A stretch of DNA of 64,000 bases from Lachnospiraceae bacterium. Lineage in GTDB: Bacteria; Bacillota; Clostridia; Lachnospirales; Lachnospiraceae. The notes beneath the pieces are model-generated. The model made no database searches. It saw only the letters and a list, made by a program, of their open reading frames with translations, and had not been told where the DNA came from. Location: positions 1-64,000 of the forward strand of contig JAFZWG010000074.1 of assembly GCA_017617395.1 (NCBI GenBank), given 5' to 3'. A program made the translations under genes and the position numbers. Of this stretch, positions 26,822 through 35,394 are shown piece by piece (position 1 is the stretch's first letter; each line of letters begins with the position of its first letter).

Positions 26822-28288
26822 CTACCGGATTCCCGCGGCGACATCCGCAAGGAACTGTGCGATCGGAGTCGATAACACACCGCACACGACAACCATCACC
26901 GTCAAGATGATCAAAGGCACCGACATGCGCAGTCCGACATGCCGGATCTGCGTCTCCTCGATCACCGCATCCTTTCTCGGAATCCACGCACGTACGACGA
27001 CCTCAAGGATGTATGCCGCCGACAACAGCGCCGAGAGAATCAGTGCAGCAAGGCCGATGTAGGCGAAGAGATTTCCGTCGGCAACCGCCGCGGTTCCGAT
27101 GTACCATTTGCTGATGAATCCGACCATCGGCGGAATTCCGATCAGCGAGATTCCGGCAACGGTATATACGAGGAAAATGAGCGGCATCCGCCGTCCCATT
27201 CCGTCCATCTCCCAGACATAGCGCTTTCCGGCCTTGACCATGACCGCGCCGATGCAGTAGAACAATGTGATCTTCATCAGACCGTGGAACAGCATGTGCG
27301 TCATCGCAGCCGAGAACCCGGCCTCCGTCATCAGCGACGCCGCAAAAATGATATACGAGAGGTTGCTCACCGTCGAGTACGCAAGCCTTCGTTTGCAATC
27401 CTGCTCCTTCACCGCCTTGACCGCGCCGTAGACCATCGTCACAACCGCGAACATCGTCACCGTGTGCTGCACCCACGTGCCGTACAAAAACTCCGTGCCG
27501 AAACTGTAGTAGGTCACGCGCATGATGGCAAATGCACCCGCCTTGACGACCGCCACCGCATGCAAGAGTGCCGTGACCGGCGTCGGTGCGACCGATGCGG
27601 TCGGAAGCCATCCGTGGAACGGAAAGATTGCCGCCTTGACGCCGAAGCCGAGCACGGTCATGCCGTACACGATCTGCAGCATCACGCGGTTGTTCCCGAC
27701 CTGCGTAAGCACGCCGCCCAGGCGGAAATCAAGCGTGTCGCCGAACACTGCGATCGCGATGAATCCGATGAAGGCAAACGCCGCGCCGCCGATGGAGTAT
27801 TTTACGTATTTTCTTGTCGCGAGCATCGCCTTGTAGCTCCGCCCGTGCATCATCAACGGGATGGTCACGAGCGTGAGCATCTCGTAGAACATATACATCG
27901 TCATGAGGTTGGCGGCGAACGCGATTCCGACGGTGACGCCGTACGTCATCGTGTACCATGCGAAAAATGCATTGGAATCCCCCTCCGTCTCCATGTACTC
28001 AAACGCATACAAAGAAGCGAGCGGCCAGAGTACCGCCACAAGCCCCGCAAACACGCAGGACGCGCCGTCCAAGTGAAACTTGACCGACAGACTGCCCGCG
28101 AGGATCAACGCCGTCGCTGTGCCCTCCGGGCGCAGGAAAAGGATTGCGGCAACACATGCGGAAGTAAGGAGGACGATCGCCATGACGATACCCTCCCGCA
28201 CTTTCCGGTTTTGAACTCTGCAAAGCCCGAGCGTCGCCCCGCCGATGATCGGCAGGAGAATCGGGATCAAGAGAACATAGACACTCAT
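26822..28288 (-). CDS. MrpD-type antiporter subunit (third copy in operon order)
   Basis: A 488-residue polytopic protein of the MrpD/NuoN superfamily. Key charged residues are present: Glu in YMFYEMLTLVTIP (helix 5) and Lys in GVKAAIFPFHGWLPTASVAP (helix 7); a second conserved Lys is in the VKEQDCKRRLAYSTVSNL segment. It probably forms one ion channel of the Mrp assembly in the cytoplasmic membrane. It starts 30 bases after the preceding gene, preceded by AAAGGAG at a rather long spacing. Confidence 0.87.
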   Translation of the reverse strand: MSVYVLLIPILLPIIGGATLGLCRVQNRKVREGIVMAIVLLTSACVAAILFLRPEGTATALILAGSLSVKFHLDGASCVFAGLVAVLWPLASLYAFEYMETEGDSNAFFAWYTMTYGVTVGIAFAANLMTMYMFYEMLTLVTIPLMMHGRSYKAMLATRKYVKYSIGGAAFAFIGFIAIAVFGDTLDFRLGGVLTQVGNNRVMLQIVYGMTVLGFGVKAAIFPFHGWLPTASVAPTPVTALLHAVAVVKAGAFAIMRVTYYSFGTEFLYGTWVQHTVTMFAVVTMVYGAVKAVKEQDCKRRLAYSTVSNLSYIIFAASLMTEAGFSAAMTHMLFHGLMKITLFYCIGAVMVKAGKRYVWEMDGMGRRMPLIFLVYTVAGISLIGIPPMVGFISKWYIGTAAVADGNLFAYIGLAALILSALLSAAYILEVVVRAWIPRKDAVIEETQIRHVGLRMSVPLIILTVMVVVCGVLSTPIAQFLADVAAGIR

Positions 28289-28318
28289 CGTGTTGTCGAC
28301 TCCTTTCGGACAACGTTG

Positions 28319-29932
28319 TTACATCGGCCAGTAACTCGGCAGATAGAACCCCTCGAAGAATTCTATCAGTGGATTCGGGAACAAACCGAATACTATGGCC
28401 GCCACGGCCAGAATTCCCAGCGGAATCAGGATGCGAAGGCCCGCCTCCCGCTTCGAGGCTGTTGCTGCGGTCTCGGGTGCATTTTCCGGCTTCTCTTCCG
28501 CTGCTTCCGCCACATCAGCTGCAGCCTCCGCAGCTTCCGTTTCAGGCACCTCAGCAGCCTCCTTAACCTCGGCATGCCCGGGCTCCTTCGCGACAAACCA
28601 GGCGTCCGCCGCGGGCCCCATCAGATAGCCGGCCGTCAGCAGTGCGCTGACAAGCAAAATAACCGGCACGATATACGAAAAATACGGTGTTCCCGACCCA
28701 AGCGCCGTCGTTGCGATATGCCATTTGCTGACAAATCCGGCGAGCGGCGGAATACCCACAAGCGCCAGACCGCCGATCGTGAACGCGGTCATGGTGAAGG
28801 GCATTTGCCGACCGAGACCCTTCCACTCCGCCACCTTCGTCCTGCCCGTCTTGACGATCACGGCACCGGCGCAGAGGAACAGAAGGTTCTTGATCACCGA
28901 GTGGAAAATGATGTGCAAAAACGATCCTGTCGGATTTGTGAGAATGTAGATTCCGGCGAGAATATAGGACGTCTGGCTCACCGTCGAGTACGCGAGGCGC
29001 TTCTTCATCACCTTCTCTCGGAACGCAAGCATGGATCCGAGGAAAATGGTGAGCACCGTCAATGTCAAAAGCGCATACTGCGCCCAGGTTCCACCGATGA
29101 AACGCGGGCCGACGCTATAGTATACGATTCGGATGATGAACAAAATGCCCATCTTTGTGATGTTGCCGGACAGAAGCGCCGATGCCGGGGCCGGAGCCAC
29201 GGGATGCGCCTTCGGAAGCCATCCGTGCAGCGGGAACATGCCGGCCTTCGAGCCGAGTCCCACAAGCATGAGGAACACTGCGATCAGAAGGGCCGAGCTC
29301 TGCGCCTCGGTAAGCGTCTGACTTAAGAAACCTCCCGCAACATACATCAGTCGTCCGCCGGCACCTCTACTGCCGGGTGTCGAGTATGCATACAGGAAGA
29401 AGATTCCGACGAGGCCCAGAAATGCGCCCGCCAGCGAGTAATACAGGTATGTCATGCCCGCGGAGATCGCCTCCTTCGTCTGCTCATGCATGACGAGAGG
29501 GAACGTCGCGAGCGTCATCATCTCATAGAAAAGATATGTCGTGACCAGATTGCCCGAGAAGCACACGCCCATCAGGGCAGCCAGCGCAAGCAACGAGAAG
29601 ATGTTGTACCGGTCTTCTCTCTCGCCGTGCGCAAGGTACTCAAACGAGAATACGGTCGAGGAAAGCCACATGCAGACCGTAAGGAGCGCGAATGTCACCG
29701 CAACGCTGTCCGCGCGGAAATAAAGCGGTACGTTCGGCAGAAACTCAAACAGGACGGTCTCCGCTTCCCCGTGCAGCGATGTGATAAGCGCCAAAAGAGC
29801 CGTCACCGCCACGAACGCGCCGACCGCAATGTGAAGCGCACGCAGCGACCTGCGAAGCGGCTTAATAAAAGCAACCGCCATCGCACCGCAAAACGGCGTT
29901 ACGATTGTCATCGGTATCAACCAAGCTCCCAT
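28319..29932 (-). CDS. MrpD-type antiporter subunit (second copy) with Ala/Glu-rich insertion
   Basis: A 537-residue homologue of the neighbouring antiporter subunits, with Glu in YLFYEMMTLATFP and Lys in GSKAGMFPLHGWLPKAHPVAP. Near residues 450-500, between the last two membrane helices, it carries a low-complexity Ala/Glu/Pro-rich stretch of about 45 residues (EAAEVPETEAAEAAADVAEA) that its paralogues lack. Such a loop could be a species-specific linker. AGGAG precedes the ATG; the gap to the preceding gene is nine bases. Confidence 0.87.
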   Translation of the reverse strand: MGAWLIPMTIVTPFCGAMAVAFIKPLRRSLRALHIAVGAFVAVTALLALITSLHGEAETVLFEFLPNVPLYFRADSVAVTFALLTVCMWLSSTVFSFEYLAHGEREDRYNIFSLLALAALMGVCFSGNLVTTYLFYEMMTLATFPLVMHEQTKEAISAGMTYLYYSLAGAFLGLVGIFFLYAYSTPGSRGAGGRLMYVAGGFLSQTLTEAQSSALLIAVFLMLVGLGSKAGMFPLHGWLPKAHPVAPAPASALLSGNITKMGILFIIRIVYYSVGPRFIGGTWAQYALLTLTVLTIFLGSMLAFREKVMKKRLAYSTVSQTSYILAGIYILTNPTGSFLHIIFHSVIKNLLFLCAGAVIVKTGRTKVAEWKGLGRQMPFTMTAFTIGGLALVGIPPLAGFVSKWHIATTALGSGTPYFSYIVPVILLVSALLTAGYLMGPAADAWFVAKEPGHAEVKEAAEVPETEAAEAAADVAEAAEEKPENAPETAATASKREAGLRILIPLGILAVAAIVFGLFPNPLIEFFEGFYLPSYWPM

Positions 29933-29941
29933 AACTCACTC

Positions 29942-31438
29942 CTATCCGAAGAGCCGAAGCCCCTCCTCAATCCATCGAAAAATCGGTTCCGAACCGATGC
30001 CGAGCAACAGGTTCAAAAGAATAAACAGAACCGTCGCCGTCCACATCGCACGGCCGACCGCCACCCTCGGACGCCCTTCCGTCCGCTGCAGCGGTGTGTA
30101 AATATTGATCGTCTGTCCGATGAAATACATCGCGTTTAGAATCGTACTGACCGCGAGAGCGACAAGCGTCACCAGCTGTTTCGTCGTCGAGGTCACGCCG
30201 AACGCGGCCTGCGCAAAATACACCTTCGACGTAAAGCCCGCCAAAAGCGGAATACCGACCATCGAGAGCGATCCGACCGCAAATCCGACGCCCGCGATCC
30301 GGTTCCGGTACGCGGCACCTCGCAGCTTGCGGTAGTTTGCATTTTCCCAGTTTCCGCCGGTAAGACCGTTCAGGGACACAAACAACAGCGATTTGCCGGC
30401 CGAGTGCGCCAGAATGTGGAAGATCGACGCGATCATACCGGCCTCGGTGTTCAGGCCGAAGCCCATGTAAATATATCCGATCTGCGCGACCGAGGAAAAT
30501 GCGATCATTCGTCCGACGTCGGTCTGCTGAATCGCACTCACCGATCCGAAGATCATGCCCGCGATACCGAACACAAACAACACATCGTCAACCTGGATCT
30601 GATGAATAATGTCCGTTCCGATGACGCGGTAGAAAAACTTGATCAGAAGGAAAATGTAACCCTTCGACACGAGACTCGACAGAATCGCGCTCGACGAGCA
30701 CGTCGAGTAGCCGTACGCGTCCGGCAGCCACGAGTGGAACGGGAACAATGCCGACTTGATGGCGATACCGACGCAGAACAGACCGACCGCAACCGTCAAC
30801 GGCTCCGTGTAGGTTCCGTTTTCCACGATTGAGAGGATTGCACCATGCATCGGCTCCATCAACAGGTGTCCCGTGATGCCGTACAAAATCGCGATCGAGA
30901 TGAGCAAAAGACCGGAACCGAGCAGCGACATGATCATGTATTTCGTAGCAGCCAGAAGGTTTCGGCCCCACCCGCGGATCATGATCAGACCGCACGCAGC
31001 AATCGTGTTGATCTCGATGAAAACGTAGCCCGTAAACAGGTCGTTTGTGTAGATAAGAGCCAGAAGCGACGCCAGGAGAAGGTTGATGAGAATGTAGAAC
31101 AGATTCTCCCGGTCCTCCACGATGTCAACGGCCGTGAAGCGGTAGCCGCCGACCAGCGACAACAGCATGATGAGGCAGAAAAATGTCGCCGTCATCGCCT
31201 CCAGAACGCCCGCACGGATCTCATTTCCGAACGGCGCGGGGAACGCGCCCATCTGATATGTAAACGCCTCTCCCGTATAGAGCACATACACAAGAGTGCA
31301 CACCGAAAGAAGCCCCGACGCGATTACGACGAGGAAACTGACGCGGCGTGCATGTCGTCCCGGCAGAACCGACGAGATCGGTCCCGAGACCATCGCCAGC
31401 AGAATGGCGAAGAACGGAAAATTGCGTATCCACTCCAT
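29942..31438 (-). CDS. MrpD-type antiporter subunit (first copy)
   Basis: A 498-residue polytopic protein of the MrpA/MrpD/NuoN superfamily. The helix-5 Glu is in YVFIEINTIAACGLI and the helix-7 Lys in IKSALFPFHSWLPDAYGYST. The Asp-Ala-Tyr in place of Lys-Ala-His after WLP sets it apart from the other three copies and suggests a different subfamily. It is immediately downstream of the MrpC gene, where mrpD sits in conventional mrp operons. Confidence 0.87.
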   Translation of the reverse strand: MEWIRNFPFFAILLAMVSGPISSVLPGRHARRVSFLVVIASGLLSVCTLVYVLYTGEAFTYQMGAFPAPFGNEIRAGVLEAMTATFFCLIMLLSLVGGYRFTAVDIVEDRENLFYILINLLLASLLALIYTNDLFTGYVFIEINTIAACGLIMIRGWGRNLLAATKYMIMSLLGSGLLLISIAILYGITGHLLMEPMHGAILSIVENGTYTEPLTVAVGLFCVGIAIKSALFPFHSWLPDAYGYSTCSSSAILSSLVSKGYIFLLIKFFYRVIGTDIIHQIQVDDVLFVFGIAGMIFGSVSAIQQTDVGRMIAFSSVAQIGYIYMGFGLNTEAGMIASIFHILAHSAGKSLLFVSLNGLTGGNWENANYRKLRGAAYRNRIAGVGFAVGSLSMVGIPLLAGFTSKVYFAQAAFGVTSTTKQLVTLVALAVSTILNAMYFIGQTINIYTPLQRTEGRPRVAVGRAMWTATVLFILLNLLLGIGSEPIFRWIEEGLRLFG

Positions 31439-31465
31439 GTTCGTGCGACTCCTAAGTTACTCAAG

Positions 31466-31843
31466 TTACTCCAGATGTTCCCGCTGAACCATCAATGTGA
31501 TGGCGTCGATGTCCAGCGTGCGGTAGCGGCGGTACAGCCGAACCGTAAGTGCAAGCATCAGGGCAGTGACGCTGACGGAAACCACGATACCCGTGAGCAC
31601 AAGACCGCTCGGGATCGGGTTGATGTAGCGCGATGCACTCGTGTCACCGTCCACAGTAATCGGCGCAAGGCGCCCCGAGATGTACCCCATCGATGCCAAG
31701 AAAAGGTAAACTGCGGTGTCCATGATGTTAAGACCGATGATCTTCTTGATCAGGTTCTTCTGAATCAGAAGATTTCCGAACCCGATACCGAACAGAACCA
31801 TCGAGACAACCGCCAGATAATTTTCCGTCAATTCCGAAAGCAT
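31466..31843 (-). CDS. mrpC: MrpC (NuoK-like) antiporter subunit
   Basis: A 125-residue membrane protein with three helices (about residues 10-25, 32-55 and 80-102), homologous to NuoK. The segment GFGNLLIQKNLIKKIIGLNIMDTAVYLF and PIPSGLVLTGIVVSVSVTALMLAL are typical of MrpC/MnhC. GGAGG precedes the ATG. It lies between the MrpB-type and MrpD-type genes, the standard order. Confidence 0.9.
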   Translation of the reverse strand: MLSELTENYLAVVSMVLFGIGFGNLLIQKNLIKKIIGLNIMDTAVYLFLASMGYISGRLAPITVDGDTSASRYINPIPSGLVLTGIVVSVSVTALMLALTVRLYRRYRTLDIDAITLMVQREHLE

Positions 31844-31858
31844 GGTGTCCTCCGTGTA

Positions 31859-32878
31859 TCAAAAGCTTCCCTTGCGGAACAATGCGTAAAATGCATACAT
31901 CGTGCAGGCAACCTCCAACCCGACCAGCAGGTTGATCGGCAGGATCAATCCCGAGCTCAGGATTGTGCCGAGCGTCCCCAGCGGAACAATCGACTTGATG
32001 CCGTTGGCGCCCGTAAACAGATAGTAGGCGATGATCATCGCGTAGAGGCACAGCGAGCCGACCTTGATGATGTCGTAGATCTTCTCGTCGAAGAATCGCT
32101 CCGTACGGCGGAATCCGAACGCCTGATTATACAAAATCAGGCCCGCGCCAAGCACGGCGCCTCCCGAGAAGCCGCCTCCCGGCGACAAATGTCCGTTCAA
32201 AAGGATGTACAATCCGAACAAAAAGATCATCGGAACAACCAGCTTCGCAATCGTCTGCAGGATCACATCGCCCTTGCGGTCGTACTCCGGCGAATAGGTG
32301 ACACGCGTCCACTCCGACGCATCGCCGTTGTCCGAGACGCTCTCCTCATGATGGCGGCGCTTGTCCTCCTCGCCCTCGCGGTGCAGCAGAAGAATGATTA
32401 CCGTGCAGGCACCGATGAAGAGTACGTTGGTCTCGCCGAACGTATCGAACGCACGGTACTGCAGGATCATTCCGGTGACCGTGTTCACAACGCCGGTTTC
32501 CTCGCCGCCCTTCTCGAGGTAGCGCTCCGCGACCTCGTTGTTGGCGGGCGCGTCCGCGCTTCCGAACGGCGGCATATAAGCGATATTCAAAATCAGCATG
32601 CCGATGATCATCAGGCACATGATCATAGCAATGACATAGTAAAAACGGCGGATTCTCCGGAATCCCGTCATGCGCATCAGTCTCCGGTCCGCCTGCGGAT
32701 CGGTGTCGGGGAGCTCAAGGAAGCTTGCATTGGCCGCACGGTCCGTCTCGGCCTGCTCCTCCACTCTTCTGCGCCATTCCTCGGTGCGGTCCTCGTCGCG
32801 CGGCGGCTCATCGCCCTGCACAAACGCGATAAACCGGGCCGTTTTGGTGTGCTCGTAGTCTTTTCTCAAACGACTCAT
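31859..32878 (-). CDS. mrpB: MbhE-MrpB fusion subunit of the Mrp complex
   Basis: A 339-residue protein with an unusual make-up. An N-terminal soluble stretch of about 75 residues rich in Arg/Glu/Asp precedes an MbhE-like part: a helix near residues 80-100 and an amphipathic segment ending in GMILQYRAFDTFGETNVLFIG, normally part of the MrpA C-terminus. After a soluble linker comes the MrpB/MnhB domain of four helices, with NGHLSPGGGFSGGAVLGAG as its hallmark. Its ATG overlaps the stop of the MbhD-like gene. The arrangement shows MrpA split into separate modules, as in Mbh-type complexes. Confidence 0.85.
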   Translation of the reverse strand: MSRLRKDYEHTKTARFIAFVQGDEPPRDEDRTEEWRRRVEEQAETDRAANASFLELPDTDPQADRRLMRMTGFRRIRRFYYVIAMIMCLMIIGMLILNIAYMPPFGSADAPANNEVAERYLEKGGEETGVVNTVTGMILQYRAFDTFGETNVLFIGACTVIILLLHREGEEDKRRHHEESVSDNGDASEWTRVTYSPEYDRKGDVILQTIAKLVVPMIFLFGLYILLNGHLSPGGGFSGGAVLGAGLILYNQAFGFRRTERFFDEKIYDIIKVGSLCLYAMIIAYYLFTGANGIKSIVPLGTLGTILSSGLILPINLLVGLEVACTMYAFYALFRKGSF

Positions 32879-33264
32879 AACGGCTCACCTCCCGTACTCT
32901 GAGGCTGACCCGCCTCGGCCTGCGCGGGTGCATTTTCCGTGTCTTTCAAAGCGGCGTTCTCACCCTCTGCGGGCTGCTCCGACACTTCTTCCGCGGGCTG
33001 CTCCGACGTATCGCCCTCGGGCTGCTCCTCCACGGCATCGATCTTTCGAAGCGTGACGAAGAACAACACACTGGTGATTCCGGCGCCGACGGCGGCCTCC
33101 GTGATCGCCAGATCGGGCGACTCGAGGAAAATCCAGACGACCGACATCACAAGGCTGTAGGACATGTAGATGATGACGGACACCAGAAGGTTCTTGGTAA
33201 AGCTGACCGCGATCGCGCAAACGACCAAGAATGAAACAAGCAACAGGATGATTCCGTTCGTCAT
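32875..33264 (-). CDS. MbhD-like (DUF4040) subunit, detached MrpA C-terminal module
   Basis: A 129-residue protein with three short helices in the first 70 residues and the motif SPDLAITEAAVGAGITSVLFF, typical of the MbhD/DUF4040 module at the C-terminus of MrpA. The last 55 residues are a low-complexity Glu/Gln/Pro/Ala tail (SEQPAEEVSEQPAEG) with no obvious structure. It overlaps its neighbours on both sides by four bases, so it is tightly coupled in the operon. Confidence 0.85.
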   Translation of the reverse strand: MTNGIILLLVSFLVVCAIAVSFTKNLLVSVIIYMSYSLVMSVVWIFLESPDLAITEAAVGAGITSVLFFVTLRKIDAVEEQPEGDTSEQPAEEVSEQPAEGENAALKDTENAPAQAEAGQPQSTGGEPL

Positions 33265-33605
33265 GACCGATCACCCCCTCGCTCCTGCTCTTCGATGTCG
33301 CAGTTGTCCTTCAGCTTGTCGCTGATCTCCACCTCGAGGCCGGCAAGAAGGTGGCTTGAGACGGGGCTTGCGAACCAGAAGAACAAAATGATCAAGGCAA
33401 GCTTCAAGGCATCCATGGACGCGCCGCGGATGATGATCAGGCCCAAAAGAACCATGAGAATCGAAAGCGTGTCGGTCATTGCGGCCACATGCATACGATT
33501 CATCGCATATTTGAATTTAAACAGGCCGTACACTGCGATCAGCGCGGTCGCAATTCCCGCAAGAATGCAGATGCCGCCGACAATCAGACGAAGCCACTCC
33601 ATCAT
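33261..33605 (-). CDS. mrpG: MrpG antiporter subunit
   Basis: A 114-residue membrane protein with three helices. LFKFKYAMNRMHVAAMTDTLSI and the final ILFFWFASPVSSHLLA are characteristic of MrpG/MnhG. ATGA overlaps on both sides couple it to mrpF and to the MbhD-like gene. The last 25 residues are hydrophilic. Confidence 0.9.
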   Translation of the reverse strand: MMEWLRLIVGGICILAGIATALIAVYGLFKFKYAMNRMHVAAMTDTLSILMVLLGLIIIRGASMDALKLALIILFFWFASPVSSHLLAGLEVEISDKLKDNCDIEEQERGGDRS

Positions 33606-33985
33606 TTGGTACCTCCGCCCTCCGGGGAATCCTCTTCCCCGGCATCATCCGGCTCATCGCGAAGAATCCCCTCCGGTTTGTCGGAAAGGCCGCGCTTGCG
33701 AAGATGCTCCCGGTGCACACCGAGATACACGCGCACCAGAACGACAACCGCCAAAAAGCTGATCATCGCATAGATGAGCGCAACATCCAGAAGATAGCTC
33801 TGTTTCATCCACAGTGAAAGAATACAGATAATCATGATGGTCAAGGTACCGAGCATGTTGACGGACACAATCCGGTCCGCAATCTCCGGCCCGCGGATGG
33901 CGCGAACCAGGCACCCGAACATAATCAAGAGAAAGGCGATCACAGCACCGCCAAAGAGAATATCATACGCCTGGGAAATCGTCAT
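33602..33985 (-). CDS. mrpF: MrpF antiporter subunit
   Basis: A 127-residue membrane protein with three helices in its first 90 residues; RAIRGPEIADRIVSVNMLG is the family signature of MrpF/MnhF. An acidic hydrophilic C-terminal tail of about 35 residues follows. It overlaps mrpE and mrpG by four bases each. Confidence 0.9.
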   Translation of the reverse strand: MTISQAYDILFGGAVIAFLLIMFGCLVRAIRGPEIADRIVSVNMLGTLTIMIICILSLWMKQSYLLDVALIYAMISFLAVVVLVRVYLGVHREHLRKRGLSDKPEGILRDEPDDAGEEDSPEGGGTK

Positions 33986-34467
33986 ACGCCGCTCCCTTCC
34001 GACCCATCGGCGTTCTCCGCCTCCGTGATCATCTGAAGGAAGATGCTGTTCTCCGTGCCCTCGGCAATCTCCCGGTCGAGCGCATGAACGACATAGCGGT
34101 CACCCGACAGCTTCACCGTGATAGTTCCGGGCGTCAGAGTGATCGAGTTAGCGAGCAAAACCTTCGCCGCCTGGCTTCCGATCTTGGTACGGAACGTAAA
34201 CAAAACCGGCTCGGGCTCATACTTGCTCGAGAGCACAAGACGCATGACACAGAAGTTCGCCTTCACGATCTCCGACAGCAAAACGACGAGGTATCGGATC
34301 ATCCACGGAATCTTTGCGAACAGACGAAGCTCCGAGCGAAGCGAATACCCTAAAAAGCGCATGCAAAAAAGCCCCAACGGAATGCAGAGCACAACGCCTA
34401 CCGTCACTACTTCCCACGTCAAACGACCGTTCAGGATAATCCAAATGACAAGAAACCATGCGAACAT
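33982..34467 (-). CDS. mrpE: MrpE antiporter subunit
   Basis: A 161-residue protein, first in the operon. Two or three N-terminal helices are followed by a cytoplasmic part with SEIVKANFCVMRLVLS and SITLTPGTITVKLSGDRYVVHALD, the hallmark of MrpE/MnhE. The ATG at 34467 is chosen because GGAGG lies six bases upstream; a GTG at 34485 would extend it by six residues but includes the ribosome site. A good promoter and a perfect palindrome lie upstream. Confidence 0.92.
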   Translation of the reverse strand: MFAWFLVIWIILNGRLTWEVVTVGVVLCIPLGLFCMRFLGYSLRSELRLFAKIPWMIRYLVVLLSEIVKANFCVMRLVLSSKYEPEPVLFTFRTKIGSQAAKVLLANSITLTPGTITVKLSGDRYVVHALDREIAEGTENSIFLQMITEAENADGSEGSGV

Positions 34468-34517
34468 GTTCTGCCTCCGTGACACGCTGCGCCCGAAAAG
34501 CCGGGGCTTCTGATACC

Positions 34518-34541
34518 CGTTTGCACCGCCTTGTGCAAACG
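34518..34541. promoter_or_regulatory. Perfect 9-bp palindrome in the mrpE leader (operator or RNA hairpin)
   Basis: CGTTTGCAC and GTGCAAACG are separated by six bases, about 16 bases downstream of the -10 and about 50 bases before the mrpE ATG. No T run follows, so a terminator is unlikely. A repressor operator at or just after the transcription start is the simplest reading. Confidence 0.6.
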
Positions 34542-34556
34542 AAAAATTTCGGTCCT

Positions 34557-34585
34557 AGTTTAGCACTCTCCGCCCGCAAAGTCAA
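34557..34585 (-). promoter_or_regulatory. Sigma-A promoter of the Mrp antiporter operon
   Basis: TTGACT and TAAACT are separated by 17 bases on the minus strand, directly downstream of the terminator of the preceding gene. Confidence 0.7.
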
Positions 34586-34596
34586 ACAAAACAACA

Positions 34597-34629
34597 AGAA
34601 AAAGGGCCCCCGATCTAAGGGAGCCCTTT
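34597..34629 (-). terminator. Intrinsic terminator of the surface-protein gene
   Basis: AAAGGGCTCCC and GGGGGCCCTTT pair on the minus strand across a seven-base loop, followed by TTCTTGTTGTTTTGTTT. Confidence 0.8.
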
Positions 34630-34647
34630 CGGTCTTGCATCATTTGA

Positions 34648-35232
34648 TTATGCACGAGCCTTCTTGGAAGCTACAACTGCAGCCAAAGCTACAACTGCAA
34701 CAGCACCAAAGAGAACAACGGTCGTGGTGTCAGCCGTCTTAGCAGGTTCGCCGGCATCAGCCGTACGAATAACAGCCTTAACGATCTCAAAACCATTGTA
34801 GAAGTTTACATTGATGTCGCCCGAAGCAGCCTTCTTCAATGCATCAATATCATACGTAAACGTCAGAACGGTGTTAAGCGGAACTTCCTTGCCTTCTCCG
34901 TCTTCATCTACACCATAATCCGGTGCGGTAGCAGAGAAATCAGGATTGATGTTGCTCCAACCACCATCGGTGCAAAGACCACCGATACCATAGTTGCTGG
35001 CAGCATAACCTTCCTTGCTTCCATCCCAAATCAAGCAACGAGTGTACTTTACCGTAATAACAAGCTTAGCGCCGGCAGGAGCATTGTTGATTGCTTCGGT
35101 AATCGTTCCGTTGCCAGAGTAGTTCGTATCGCTCGGAGCCAGGCCCAGATCGGTATCAGCAGCGAGTGCCGTACCCAGTACCATAACAGCGCACAGAGCA
35201 ACTGCAAGTACCAGACTCAATAACTTTTTCAT
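34648..35232 (-). CDS. Secreted, probably cell-surface-anchored protein of unknown function
   Basis: A 194-residue protein with a clear signal peptide (two Lys, a hydrophobic core, cleavage near ALA-AD at residue 24), a Gly/Asp/Asn-rich extracellular domain of about 135 residues with two Cys, and a C-terminal anchor. The anchor reads PAKTADTTT, then a hydrophobic stretch and KKARA, like a sortase sorting signal but with AKTAD where LPxTG or PKTGD would be expected. The ribosome site TAAGGAGGT is near-perfect, and codon choice (many GTT, GCT, GAA) differs from the neighbours, suggesting strong expression. It has its own promoter region and terminator. I do not recognise the domain. Confidence 0.85.
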   Translation of the reverse strand: MKKLLSLVLAVALCAVMVLGTALAADTDLGLAPSDTNYSGNGTITEAINNAPAGAKLVITVKYTRCLIWDGSKEGYAASNYGIGGLCTDGGWSNINPDFSATAPDYGVDEDGEGKEVPLNTVLTFTYDIDALKKAASGDINVNFYNGFEIVKAVIRTADAGEPAKTADTTTVVLFGAVAVVALAAVVASKKARA

Positions 35233-35282
35233 GAAAAGTTACCTCCTTAAGGAAAAAATAGTTGTGAATTCACTACAGATTC

Positions 35283-35311
35283 ATTTTAGCAAATGCGCAT
35301 CAGAATCTCTA
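35283..35311 (-). promoter_or_regulatory. Possible promoter of the surface-protein gene (extended -10)
   Basis: On the minus strand TG-C-TAAAAT forms an extended -10 with a weak TAGAGA 17 bases upstream, 50 bases before the ATG. The perfect palindrome GTGAATTCAC lies between it and the ribosome site at 35264-35273. Confidence 0.4.
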
Positions 35312-35394
35312 TCATCAAAATGCACAAGTTCGACTGCTGAAATTGTGCAGTTTGAACAAAGTTAGTTTTCGCATCCCGATATCATCGAAATGCA
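35310..35394. repeat. Short direct repeat and dyad upstream of the surface-protein gene
   Basis: TATCATCRAAATGCA occurs at 35310-35324 and 35380-35394, one mismatch in 15, spaced 70 bases apart. Between them TGCACAA (35321-35327) faces TTGTGCA (35343-35349). This may be a regulatory array; no terminator T run for ftsZ is present here. Confidence 0.45.

Noticed and set aside
26939..29326. A 795-codon open frame on the plus strand
   Set aside because: It lies antisense to conserved antiporter genes, is dominated by Arg/His/Asp/Glu without any recognisable domain, and arises from the GC-rich third positions of the opposite strand.
30845..32902. A 685-codon open frame on the plus strand
   Set aside because: Antisense shadow of the Mrp genes; no ribosome site or motif.
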